DNA of 64,000 nt from assembly GCF_035961655.1 (NCBI RefSeq), contig NZ_CP108393.1, positions 5,813,001 to 5,877,000 on the forward strand, in the 5' to 3' direction. Source of the DNA: Streptomyces sp. NBC_01317. Lineage in GTDB: Bacteria; Actinomycetota; Actinomycetes; Streptomycetales; Streptomycetaceae. The position numbers were made by a program, and so were the translations under genes. The notes below the pieces were generated by a model. The model saw only the letters and a list, made by a program, of their open reading frames with translations. It had not been told where the DNA came from and did no database searches. This document shows positions 7,091 to 16,110 of this stretch, piece by piece (the stretch's first letter is position 1; the number at the start of each line of letters is the position of its first letter).

Positions 7091-10000
7091 ATGTCAGGTG
7101 TGATCGAGAACCCGATTATCAATCCACCCTTCGCTGAGCCGACCCAGCACTGGGAGCTGGACAACAGGGGGCAGCCGACCGGAAACCTTGTCCAGGGGCG
7201 CCGGCCGAGCGAGACCTGGTTGCCTATCCCGCGCTCAAGGAAGGGGGGCAAGCGAGGCTCAGCCAGACATGCCGCCCGACAGGATGAGCTCTCTGGCTTC
7301 GACGGCATCTTGGAAACCCGCCAGGGGCAGAGCGTCATCGGTAACATTCGCGCCGAGGTGGATCGTTGGCGCAAAGCCGGCTATCCCAACGTCACTCCGA
7401 CGACGAGAAGGTTGCTGGAGTACTGGACCAACGTCGACCGTGAGCGAAAGCTCTTCTTCGCCCAAGTGGAGGCTGTTGAGACAGCGATCTACCTCACCGA
7501 GGTCGGCGTGAAGCTCGGCAAGTCATGGATTGGCGACCAACTTGACCTGGCCAACACCGAGCATAATGCCGGCTTGCCCCGAGTAGCTTTGAAAATGGCG
7601 ACCGGCAGCGGAAAGACTGTGGTCATGGCGATGCTCATCGCCTGGCACACGCTTAACAAAAGCGCCACACCCCAAGACGCCCGATTCGCCAAGCGTTTTC
7701 TGCTGATTGCGCCCGGGGTCACCATCCGGGATCGGTTGCGGGTCCTTATGCCCTCAGACCCTGAGAACTACTACCATCAGCGCGACATCATTCCGGCCGA
7801 CTTGTGGCCGGCCCTCAGCCAGGCCCAGGTTGCCATCACTAACTACCACGCGTTCATGCTGAAGACGACCCACGAGGGCCAGGGCCTCAACTCGAAAACA
7901 AAGAAGCTCCTGCTCCGTGGCAAAACGGAGGACCCTTTTGTTGAGACCCCGGAGAAGATGGCCCTCCGAGTCCTCAAGGATCTCGGGGGAGGTGGCAAGG
8001 GGCAGATTGTCGTTTTCAACGATGAAGCTCACCACTGTTACCAAACGCGCGCGGCAGCCACGGATGGTGCAGTTACTCTCGACGACCTCGCGGGCGATGA
8101 GAAGCGGGAAGCGGCAGAGAGCAATGAGGACGCGCGTCGCTGGTTTGACGGGCTTCGGCACGTGATGGCGAAGACGGGGATCAAGACCGTCTACGACCTA
8201 TCTGCCACTCCGTTCTACCTCAACGGCTCCGGCTACCCGGAGGGGACTCTCTTCCCCTGGGTGGTGAGCGATTTCGGACTGCTAGACGCAATCGAGTCCG
8301 GCCTCGTAAAGATTCCTCGCGTGCCAGTAGATGACGACGCGGAGCAGAAGGACGTCTCGTACCTGAACCTCTGGGAACATATCAAGGACGACATGCCCTC
8401 GCGCACACAGAGAGGAGTCAATCGAGAGGACGAGAAACTCCCCCCGGTTCTCAACGGCGCGGCCCTCAGCCTGTACCGGCATTATGAGAAGTCTTTCGAG
8501 CGTTGGGGCAATGACGAGTCCCAACTCGGGGCGACACCTCCGGTGTTTATCGTGGTGTGCAACAACACCGCAGTCTCCAAATGGGTATACGACCGCATTG
8601 CTGGCCACGAAGTTGTTGATGCGCAGGGCAACCGGAGTGGCGCTCGCGGTGATCTTCCGCTCTTTTCGAACTATGACGAGCACGGTCAGCGGTATACCGT
8701 CCCACGTACCATCATCGTCGACTCGGCGCAGCTCGAGTCAGGCAATCCACAGCTCTCCACGGAATTCAAAGCTGCAGCAGCCGAGGAACTTGAGGCGTTC
8801 AAGACCGAGTACCACGCACGCTTCCCTGACCGAGACGTCGACGCTCTGACCGACGCGGACCTGCTACGTGAGGTCCTCAACACTGTGGGCAAAAAGGGCA
8901 AGCTCGGGCAGCATGTGCGCTGCGTCGTCTCCGTCTCCATGCTGACAGAGGGCTGGGACGCCAACACCGTGACCCATGTTCTGGGAGTTCGAGCCTTCGG
9001 CAGTCACCTGCTCTGCGAGCAGGTGGTCGGGCGTGGGCTCAGGCGTGTTTCATACACGGTAGGCCAGAGCGGTTTGCTGGAGCCGGAGTTCGCTGACGTC
9101 TACGGCATTCCTTTTCAGTTCATCCAGACAGACCCGAATCAGACTCTGCAGTCCAAGCCACGACCCCAGCCAATTCGAATCCAATCGATGGTTGACCGCG
9201 AGCTTCAGCGGATCATTTTTCCCCGCTTGGAGGGTTATCGTGTCGAAGTGGCTGATGCTGAATTCTTCGCCGACTTCACAGAAGCGCCGCAGTTTAAGGT
9301 GAACGAGGCGGTCGCGACTCAGATCGAAAACGAAAGCATCTTCGGTCAGAAGGAAACGCTTCGCATCGGCGACGGTAGCGCCGTCCGGATACAACAGGTG
9401 GCTTTCAAACTTGCGGGCGAGACACTCCAGCGTTACCTTACAGACCCACTCGGCTCCCCAAAGCCTTGGATGTTCCCGAACCTAGTTGCCCTGGCAAAGG
9501 ATTGGATCGCCGCCTGTGTGGGAGTGGACAACACTCGCGCTCTAGAGGTGATTGCCCAACTCGATTTGGAAAGGGCTCGGGCGGTGGAACTTTTCTTTGC
9601 CGCACTGAACCGACAGGAAGCGAACACGCAGTCGAAGATTCTGCCGATTTTTCAGAGGTATGCTCCTGAAGGTTCGACGGATGCGATCGACTTCTTCACT
9701 ACCAAGCAGCACTTCGCATCCCAGCCGGACAAGTGTCCAGTCAATTTCATAGTACTGGACGGATTGGCCGGTAACACCTGGGAGCAGGTGATGGCGCTCG
9801 TTCTAGAGGGCCATAAGGCAGTCAACTCCTACGTCAAGAACGATCACTTGGAGTTCAACATCCCGTACCACCATGCTGCTCGGTCACACCGATATGTGCC
9901 AGACTTTATCGTCCGTCTCAATCCGCGCCAAGAGGGCGAGATTGACCGGTATCTCATTGTTGAGGTGTCCGGCACTCGCAAGTCTGCCGGCAAGCGGTCG

Positions 10001-10288
10001 ATTAAGGCGGAGACGGCGCGCAACTTGTGGTGTTCGGCCGTGAACAATCATGGTGGCTACGGGGTGTGGGGTTACGTGGAGGTCGGCGAGAACCCGGCAA
10101 CGTTCAAGTACCACATTGACCGAGCAATCGAGGACCTTTACAACGATGGCACGGTGACAGGCCGGTATTCAGACGCACTGCCTGGAGATGTCCCTGTAGA
10201 ATTCGATGCACTTTTCAATGAAGCAAACTTCTTCATCAATCAGGGGTACTCTCCACCCCAGTCCGCAGGCCTCATGGAAGGGAAGTAG
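7091..10288 (+). CDS. Type III-like restriction subunit: SF2 helicase-nuclease
   Basis: 1065 residues from the ATG at 7091, preceded by GAGGGAG 11 nt upstream; an in-frame GTG at 7016 has no such site. The N-terminal half is a DEAD/DEAH helicase: Walker A MATGSGKTVVM (172-176 is GSGKT), motif II NDEAHH (DEAH 311-314), motif III DLSATPFY (about 371-374) and motif VI VGRGLRR. The C-terminal domain has PDFIVRL at 937 and LIVEVSGTRK around 955-964, the layout of a PD-(D/E)XK nuclease, but the usual ExK lysine is Ser960. It would translocate on DNA and cut when it meets foreign DNA not methylated by its partner. Its stop lies 8 bp before the methyltransferase start, so the two form an operon. GC content is visibly below the flanking chromosome. 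Confidence 0.88.
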   Translation: MSGVIENPIINPPFAEPTQHWELDNRGQPTGNLVQGRRPSETWLPIPRSRKGGKRGSARHAARQDELSGFDGILETRQGQSVIGNIRAEVDRWRKAGYPNVTPTTRRLLEYWTNVDRERKLFFAQVEAVETAIYLTEVGVKLGKSWIGDQLDLANTEHNAGLPRVALKMATGSGKTVVMAMLIAWHTLNKSATPQDARFAKRFLLIAPGVTIRDRLRVLMPSDPENYYHQRDIIPADLWPALSQAQVAITNYHAFMLKTTHEGQGLNSKTKKLLLRGKTEDPFVETPEKMALRVLKDLGGGGKGQIVVFNDEAHHCYQTRAAATDGAVTLDDLAGDEKREAAESNEDARRWFDGLRHVMAKTGIKTVYDLSATPFYLNGSGYPEGTLFPWVVSDFGLLDAIESGLVKIPRVPVDDDAEQKDVSYLNLWEHIKDDMPSRTQRGVNREDEKLPPVLNGAALSLYRHYEKSFERWGNDESQLGATPPVFIVVCNNTAVSKWVYDRIAGHEVVDAQGNRSGARGDLPLFSNYDEHGQRYTVPRTIIVDSAQLESGNPQLSTEFKAAAAEELEAFKTEYHARFPDRDVDALTDADLLREVLNTVGKKGKLGQHVRCVVSVSMLTEGWDANTVTHVLGVRAFGSHLLCEQVVGRGLRRVSYTVGQSGLLEPEFADVYGIPFQFIQTDPNQTLQSKPRPQPIRIQSMVDRELQRIIFPRLEGYRVEVADAEFFADFTEAPQFKVNEAVATQIENESIFGQKETLRIGDGSAVRIQQVAFKLAGETLQRYLTDPLGSPKPWMFPNLVALAKDWIAACVGVDNTRALEVIAQLDLERARAVELFFAALNRQEANTQSKILPIFQRYAPEGSTDAIDFFTTKQHFASQPDKCPVNFIVLDGLAGNTWEQVMALVLEGHKAVNSYVKNDHLEFNIPYHHAARSHRYVPDFIVRLNPRQEGEIDRYLIVEVSGTRKSAGKRSIKAETARNLWCSAVNNHGGYGVWGYVEVGENPATFKYHIDRAIEDLYNDGTVTGRYSDALPGDVPVEFDALFNEANFFINQGYSPPQSAGLMEGK

Positions 10289-10296
10289 CACGCGCC

Positions 10297-13017
10297 ATGG
10301 CGACTTCAAGGAACAGCAACGCTTCCACATCGGCCAATGGCGCCAGTGTGCAGACGATAATGCACGACGAAACAAGGCCCAACAACCCGACCGCAGATGC
10401 TCCCGACCTGGTGACAGACGAGCTCGCAGCCCCGATAATGGTCAGGTATCGCCGCGATCCCGCACTCGACCCACAGCTAGTTTGGCAGGGGAAGGATGAG
10501 CAGGATTCTGGCAACCTAGAGGTGCCCGCCCCGCCGATTTATCGGCAGGAGCGTATTGAACCACATTATCTGGTCAACGAACTAATGGCTGAGACCAGGC
10601 GACGGAAGGTCGGCGTACATGAGGATCCGGACGAAGGTTCACTGTTCGGACTGAGTGCTTTCGACGATGGGATCGCCGACGAGTTCGACAAGATCGACTG
10701 GTACAACCACCCGATGAAGTGGACCAATCGCATGATCCTGGGCGATTCACTGCAGGTCATGGGAAGCCTTGCGGAACGGGAGAACCTCCGGGGCAAAGTG
10801 CAGATGGCGTATCTGGACCCACCATACGGGATCAAGTTCGGATCTAATTGGCAAGCCAAGACAGATAAACCAAGGGTGCGAGACGGCAACCTCGACGACG
10901 CAACGAAAGAAGTCGAGCAGATCAAGGCCTTTCGCGATACGTGGGAGCTGGGAATCAGCTCGTACCTGTCGTACCTGCGCGATCGCTTGGTAGCGACGCG
11001 GGACCTTCTCACTGACTCGGGTTCGGTGTTCGTGCAGATCGGTGACGAGAATGTTCACCTCGTGCGATCTCTACTGGATGAAGTTTTTGGACCAGAAAAT
11101 TTCGTATCGTTGATCACATTTAAAACGACTTCAGGCGCGGGAAGTTTTGCAGGAGGTACAACCGTCCTCGCTGCGATCAATAACTACATCATTTGGTACG
11201 CGCGCAACTTGGATAGCGTAAAATATCGCCAGCTTTACACATTGAAGCAGCTCGGTGAAGCTGGTTCAAGCGGATATAACTTTGCAGAGTTGCAGGATGG
11301 GAAACGCGAACGTTTCTCTGGTAATCCCCCTGAAGGTGCACGGGTCTTTACGGCCGACAATCTGACTAGCCAGACCACTCGCATTGGGCAAACTACGGTT
11401 TTCCCTGTTGAGGTAGACGGCACTACGTACCGACCTTCAAAGGGTGGGTGGAAGACCAACCAAGTAGGGATGAATCGACTCAAAGCCGCCAATCGCCTAA
11501 TTGGACTGGGGCGGACGCTCCGTTACGTGCGATATTTCAATGACTTCCCGGCATTTCCGCAGAATAACTTGTGGGATGATACGACGACTGCGGGATTTGG
11601 TGCAGACAAGGTCTACGTTGTTCAAACAAATACTAAGGTTATCGAGCGTTGTGTACTCATGTGTACGGATCCCGGAGATCTAGTTCTCGACCCGACGTGC
11701 GGCTCGGGTACCACTGCTCAAGTCTCGGAGCAGTGGGGGCGTCGCTGGATCACAATCGATACCTCGCGCGTTGCTATCGCGCTTGCGCGACACCGCATCA
11801 TGGGTGCCAAGTATCCCGCATATCTCCTTGCCGATTCTTCGGAGGGAAAAGCTCAGGAAGCTAAGGTTAGACGGCAGGTGCCGGATCGAACGGTCTCCGG
11901 CAATGATATTCGACGTGGTTTTGTCTGCGAGCGTGTCCCTCATATCACTCTAAAGGCAATCGCTAACAACCCAGATATCAAGGAAGGAATGTCTCGCAGC
12001 GAGATCGATGCGGCGATCCAGAAGCACGCTGGCTATGAGACGCTATTTGATCGCCCGTACGAGAATAAGAAGGCCATCCGTGTCGCCGGCCCGTTTACCG
12101 TGGAATCACTGTCTCCGCACCGGGCCATCGCCTTCGAGACGGACCTTCCCGCCTCCGAGCGCGCCGCCGAGCAAATGCCCTCCGGTGCGTCATACACCGA
12201 GACTATCCTGGAGCACATCGCCAAAGCCGGTGTACAGAACGGCTACAAGAACGAGCGTCTCCGCTTCGAGTCCGTAGAGCCTATCTCGGGTCGCACTCTG
12301 ACGGCTGTGGGTATCCGCAAGGATGCTGAGGAAGGTACGCCGACGCGTGTTGCCATTGCGCTCGGCCCCGAGTACGGGACGGTGGACTCGAGATACATCA
12401 AGCAGGCCGCGCGCGAGGCAATTGAAGACAGGAAAATTGACCTTCTCCTTGTACTGGGCTTCGCCTTCGATCCGACCGCGGTCCAGGCAGTCGACGATCA
12501 CAAGCCGATCTCCAAGGACTTCGCCTCCGTCGTGAAGGAGCGGCGGGTCGGTCGGATGCCGGTGATGCTGGTCCGTATGAACGCCGACCTCGCGATGGGC
12601 GAGGAACTGGCGAACACTGGAAGCGGGAACCTTTTTACAGTCTTCGGGGAACCCGACATCGAGGTCACGGAGACCTCCGACGGCCGGCTCATTGCCGAGA
12701 TCAAGGGCCTGGACGTCTTCAACCCGACCACCGGTGATATTCGGGCGGAGGGCGCCAAGGAAATCATGCTCTGGTCGTTGGACACTGATTACAACGAAGA
12801 GGCATTCTTCGTCCGTCATGTCTACTTCTCCGGTGACAGCACGCTTGACCCGTACAAGCGACTCAAGGTCGCTCTTAAAGCGGAGGTCGACCAAGAGGCA
12901 TGGGAGTCCCTTTACACCACGATCTCTCGTCCCTTTGACAAGCCGGAGTCTGGGAAAATCGCAGTCAAGGTGGTCAACCACTTTGGCGACGAAGTACTTA
13001 AGGTGATCGAGGTCTGA
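10297..13017 (+). CDS. Type III-like site-specific DNA N6-adenine methyltransferase (Mod)
   Basis: 906 residues. The catalytic motif AYLDPPYG (DPPY 174-177) comes before the SAM-binding motif LDPTCGSGTT (464-472), the order of beta-class amino-methyltransferases, which methylate adenine N6. The segment between them, about residues 270-430, would hold the target-recognition domain. It protects host DNA and is expected to supply sequence recognition for the restriction subunit upstream. The ATG at 10297 has GGGAAG 11 nt upstream, overlapping the end of the restriction gene. The target-recognition region is clearly AT-richer than the last third, suggesting a mosaic gene. The C-terminal 350 residues are a large extension that I assign to subunit contact only by analogy. 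Confidence 0.88.
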   Translation: MATSRNSNASTSANGASVQTIMHDETRPNNPTADAPDLVTDELAAPIMVRYRRDPALDPQLVWQGKDEQDSGNLEVPAPPIYRQERIEPHYLVNELMAETRRRKVGVHEDPDEGSLFGLSAFDDGIADEFDKIDWYNHPMKWTNRMILGDSLQVMGSLAERENLRGKVQMAYLDPPYGIKFGSNWQAKTDKPRVRDGNLDDATKEVEQIKAFRDTWELGISSYLSYLRDRLVATRDLLTDSGSVFVQIGDENVHLVRSLLDEVFGPENFVSLITFKTTSGAGSFAGGTTVLAAINNYIIWYARNLDSVKYRQLYTLKQLGEAGSSGYNFAELQDGKRERFSGNPPEGARVFTADNLTSQTTRIGQTTVFPVEVDGTTYRPSKGGWKTNQVGMNRLKAANRLIGLGRTLRYVRYFNDFPAFPQNNLWDDTTTAGFGADKVYVVQTNTKVIERCVLMCTDPGDLVLDPTCGSGTTAQVSEQWGRRWITIDTSRVAIALARHRIMGAKYPAYLLADSSEGKAQEAKVRRQVPDRTVSGNDIRRGFVCERVPHITLKAIANNPDIKEGMSRSEIDAAIQKHAGYETLFDRPYENKKAIRVAGPFTVESLSPHRAIAFETDLPASERAAEQMPSGASYTETILEHIAKAGVQNGYKNERLRFESVEPISGRTLTAVGIRKDAEEGTPTRVAIALGPEYGTVDSRYIKQAAREAIEDRKIDLLLVLGFAFDPTAVQAVDDHKPISKDFASVVKERRVGRMPVMLVRMNADLAMGEELANTGSGNLFTVFGEPDIEVTETSDGRLIAEIKGLDVFNPTTGDIRAEGAKEIMLWSLDTDYNEEAFFVRHVYFSGDSTLDPYKRLKVALKAEVDQEAWESLYTTISRPFDKPESGKIAVKVVNHFGDEVLKVIEV

Positions 13018-13045
13018 TCCGATCGTCGCTTGCCCCTCACTAGTT

Positions 13046-13063
13046 CTCGCCGGAAGGGGCGAG
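13046..13063 (+). terminator. Hairpin after the restriction-modification operon
   Basis: CTCGCC, loop GGAAGG, GGCGAG, 28 bp after the stop. An alternative outer pairing, CCTCACT (13035-13041) with AGTGAGG (13062-13068), overlaps it. There is no T-run, as is usual in Streptomyces. Confidence 0.5.
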
Positions 13064-13172
13064 TGAGGCAGTCCCCTCTGGTTATGCGGCCGGTGTTTGT
13101 CAGCCCCTACCGGGTTTATTTACATTTGCAGCTGACCCTTTTAACCTTCCCCCGCAAGGTCGAGGGCACACC

Positions 13173-13954
13173 GTGGCCCCGCTCCCCGGACGAGGCTCTG
13201 TCCGCACAGGACAATTGGCGGTCGGTGCCCGTTCCGTAGGGCTCGATTTTCTCGCGACCACCGAGCACAACTCCGCTGACGGGCATCGCGCCTGGGCCCG
13301 GCACGCGGGCGGATCCTGGGCGAAGAGGTCACCACCCGGGCCGGGCACTGGCTGGCACTAGGGCTCGACCCCGGGGTGGTGGTCAATTGGCGCTACGGAG
13401 TCCGGGATGGGCGGGTCGACCAGCGTGTGGAGGAGGTCCACCGAGCCGGTGGGCTGTGCGAGGCGGCCCTGGCCGAATGGGGCCGCGCCCTGGCGGCCGA
13501 CATCCACCAGGGACGATGGCGGCCGGCGATGGGCAACAGCGACACCCACCTGGAGGGTCAGATCGGTGTTCCGCACACTGTCGTGCTGGCCGACGAGCTG
13601 AATACGGCCGCGATCCTTGACGGCATCCGCGCCGGGAGGAGCTGGATCGCGGCCTCGGCCGCCGTCGAGCTGTCGTTCACCGCCTCCGCCCGTGGTCGCA
13701 GTGCCGGTATCGGCGACCGGTTGAACAGCGGTGATCAGCCTGCCGTGCTGCGCGTGGACGTCCAGGGCGTGCCCTCCGGCACCGTCAGCTTCCATACAGA
13801 GCAAGGCAAGGCGCACCACTCGTTGTTGACCGGGACGGGATCGGGCACGGTCGAGTGGGTCACCAGCGAAGAGGAGTCGGCGTTCGTCCGCGTGGAGGTC
13901 CGAGACGCGGAGGGGCGGATGGCGGCGCTCAGCAATCCGATCGTTCTGACCTGA
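13173..13954 (+). pseudogene. Broken CehA/McbA-type PHP metallohydrolase
   Basis: Pieces of one protein appear in different frames. VGLDFLATTEHNSADGHRAW (about 13237-13300) is the metal-site region TEHNS of the PHP domain. A frame change follows near 13310-13380, then WRYGVRDGRVDQRVEEVHRA. EVHRAGGLC is joined directly to EAALAEWGRALAAD, skipping the segment of about 40 residues that in intact relatives holds more metal ligands. The C-terminal part (MGNSDTHLEGQIG onward to the stop at 13954) is open and well preserved. The N-terminus before 13173 is missing. The gene was probably cut by the island's right junction and then decayed; recalled intact relatives are about 450-480 residues. Confidence 0.75.
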
Positions 13955-14064
13955 GGGCTGGGAGGTCGGCTTGGCGGCAGACGGTCTGCGGCTGTCGCGC
14001 CCCGGGCTACGCGTCGGGCGAACGATCCCGTCCCTCGGCTGTCCGGGCTCGCACAGTGGTGAGC

Positions 14065-14832
14065 ATGCTGAACCGCGTAGCTGTCCTGTCCGACATTCAC
14101 GGAGTCCTGCCGGCCCAGGAGGCCGTGCTTGCCGAGCCGGAGGTGCGGGGCGCCGATCGCGTCGTGCTCACCGGGGACATCGCGGCCGGTCCGCAACCCG
14201 TCCAGGTTCTCGACCTGTTGACCGGTCTTGGGGACCGCGTTGTCTGGATCAGCGGTAATGCCGACCGTGAACTCGTCGAGTACCGGCGTGGGCTCCGCGA
14301 CTCGATTTCCGATCCGATCGCCCCGTGGGCGGCCGAGCAGCTTCGGGACGACCACCTCGGCTTTCTCGGGGCGTTGTCGCGGTCGCTCTCCCTGTCCGTA
14401 CGGGGCCTGGGGAAGGTGCTGTTCTGCCACGCCACCCCCCCCGTGACGATGAAGAGGTCGTCCTGGTCGACTCCCGCCTCGACCGTTGGAAGGAGGTCTT
14501 CGGCGGTCTCGATCCCGACCTCCGCACCGTGGTCCGCGGCCACACCCACATGCATGCCGTTCGTCCGCCTCGCGCACGGACGTCTCGTCGTCAACCCCGG
14601 CAGCGTCGGTATGCCGTACGGACGAGCCGGAGCGCACTGGGCCGTGCTGGGGCCGGGGGTCGACCTGCGTACCACGACCTTCGACGTCGAGGCCGCCGCC
14701 ATCCGGGTCGGCCACGACTCCGCGTACCCGGGAATCGCCGAGTGGGCCGACCACTTCCCGCACGCCCGCGCCACCGACGAAGACGCTCTGGAGGCTTTCG
14801 GCCCTCGGGACGGACGGACGCCGGTGGCGTAG
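14065..14832 (+). pseudogene. Metallophosphoesterase with an out-of-frame middle section
   Basis: The protein starts MLNRVAVLSDIHGVLPAQEA and has VLTGDIAAGPQP and WISGNADREL, the first three calcineurin-like metal motifs (DxH, GD, GNxD). After FCHATPP a run of eight C (14435-14442) throws the frame. The expected DDEEVVLVDSRLDRWKE and GHTHM are readable only in another frame. A CATG duplication (ATGCATG at 14550-14556) restores frame, and the tail RLAHGRLVVNPGSVGMPYG is normal. As read, one frame stays open for 255 residues, but about 38 residues including the essential GHTH motif are nonsense. It is a decaying gene or the site of two sequencing errors. GTG codons just upstream of 14065 are alternative starts. 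Confidence 0.7.
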
Positions 14833-14919
14833 CGGAGCGGGGGCGTCCCGGTCGGGCCGTCGGTCGGCGGCAGACGTTCCCGCTCCCGATACGCCGCGCT
14901 TGGTTTGTTGATCCGTTAC

Positions 14920-14935
14920 TTGATTGAGGAATCAA
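14920..14935 (+). promoter_or_regulatory. Candidate operator upstream of the luciferase-like monooxygenase
   Basis: TTGATT-GAGG-AATCAA is a perfect 6-bp inverted repeat in an unusually AT-rich patch 28 bp before the start codon. Size and spacing suit a dimeric regulator such as MarR or TetR type. No regulator gene is adjacent. Confidence 0.35.
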
Positions 14936-14962
14936 CTAAACGGGTGGGTTGTTCACGACGTC

Positions 14963-15991
14963 ATGAAGCGCATCGGTTTTCTGTCTTTCGGGCACTGGTC
15001 CGACACCAGGCACTCCCAGGCCAGGACGGCCGCGGACTCGCTGCTCCAGGCGATCGACCTCGCCGTCGCGGCCGAGGAGCTCGGGGCCGACGGTGCCTAC
15101 TTCCGGGTCCATCACTTCGCGCGGCAGATGGCCTCGCCGTTTCCGTTGCTGGCCGCGATCGGCGCCAGGACGTCGCGGATCGAGATCGGCACCGGTGTGA
15201 TCGACATGCGGTACGAGAACCCCCTCTACATGGCCGAGGACGCCGGCTCCGCCGACCTCATCTCCGGCGGCAGGCTCCAGCTCGGCATCAGCCGGGGATC
15301 CCCGGAGCAGGTCATCGACGGCTGGCGCTACTTCGGGTACGCGCCCAGTGGCGACGACACCGAGGCCGACATGGCGCGCAAGCACACCGAGGTGCTGCTG
15401 TCCGTACTGGAGGGCAAGGGGTTCGCCCAGCCGAACCCGCGGCCCATGTTCCCCAACCCGCCGGGACTCCTCCGCATCGAGCCGCACTCCGAGGGACTGC
15501 GGGAGCGCATCTGGTGGGGTGCCGCGTCCAACGCCACCGCGGTCTGGGCGGCCAAGCTCGGCATGAACCTGATGAGCTCGACCCTCAAGAACGACGAGGG
15601 CGGCGCGCCCTTCCACGTACAGCAGGCCGCCCAGATCCGCGCCTACCGCGAGGCGTGGGCCGAGGCGGGCTGGGAGCGTGAACCGCGCGTCTCCGTGTCG
15701 CGCAGCATCTTCGCGCTCACCACGGACCAGGACCAGGCGTACTTCGGCCGCGACGGGGACAGCGCCGACCAGATCGGCAACATCGACGCGACCACGCGCG
15801 CGATCTTCGGCCGGACGTATGCCGCCGAGCCCGACGTCCTGGTGAAGCAGCTCGCCGAGGACGAGGCGATCGCCGAGGCCGACACGCTGCTGCTGACCGT
15901 GCCCAACCAGCTCGGCGTCGACTACAACAGTCACGTCCTGGAGAACATCCTCACTCACGTCGCGCCCGCCCCCGCCCTTGGCTGGCGCTGA
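14963..15991 (+). CDS. LLM-class flavin-dependent monooxygenase (luciferase-like)
   Basis: 342 residues from MKRIGFLSFGHW. The fold is that of bacterial luciferase-like TIM-barrel monooxygenases: early ADGAYFRVHHF, then ARTSRIEIGTGVIDMRYENP, and GGRLQLGISRGSP, the usual flavin-loop region. Family members use reduced flavin and O2 to hydroxylate or oxidise small substrates; this substrate cannot be told from sequence. The ATG at 14963 is chosen because MKRIGFLSFG matches the start of the barrel. No strong ribosome site is seen, so a short or leaderless 5' end is possible. The gene stands alone, with a palindrome just upstream. Confidence 0.8.
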   Translation: MKRIGFLSFGHWSDTRHSQARTAADSLLQAIDLAVAAEELGADGAYFRVHHFARQMASPFPLLAAIGARTSRIEIGTGVIDMRYENPLYMAEDAGSADLISGGRLQLGISRGSPEQVIDGWRYFGYAPSGDDTEADMARKHTEVLLSVLEGKGFAQPNPRPMFPNPPGLLRIEPHSEGLRERIWWGAASNATAVWAAKLGMNLMSSTLKNDEGGAPFHVQQAAQIRAYREAWAEAGWEREPRVSVSRSIFALTTDQDQAYFGRDGDSADQIGNIDATTRAIFGRTYAAEPDVLVKQLAEDEAIAEADTLLLTVPNQLGVDYNSHVLENILTHVAPAPALGWR

Positions 15992-16110
15992 CACCGACAC
16001 CCACACCTGTGGCGACGTAGGTCCCACGCCGTAAGGTCTGGCGGGAGCAAGCGGCCCCTCTCCGGCCCGTACGGAAGGGGCCGGCCGCATCCCCGAGACC
16101 GGACCCACCC

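Noticed and set aside
2249..13400. Search for a tRNA 3'-end direct repeat marking an attachment site
   Set aside because: No copy of the T-arm/acceptor sequence of the CAU tRNA was seen at the right side of the island, so integrase-type insertion is not claimed, and no integrase gene was found.
14936..16108. Long open frame antisense to the luciferase-like gene
   Set aside because: It follows the high GC3 of the real gene on the other strand and has no family motifs; the same artefact appears opposite many genes here.
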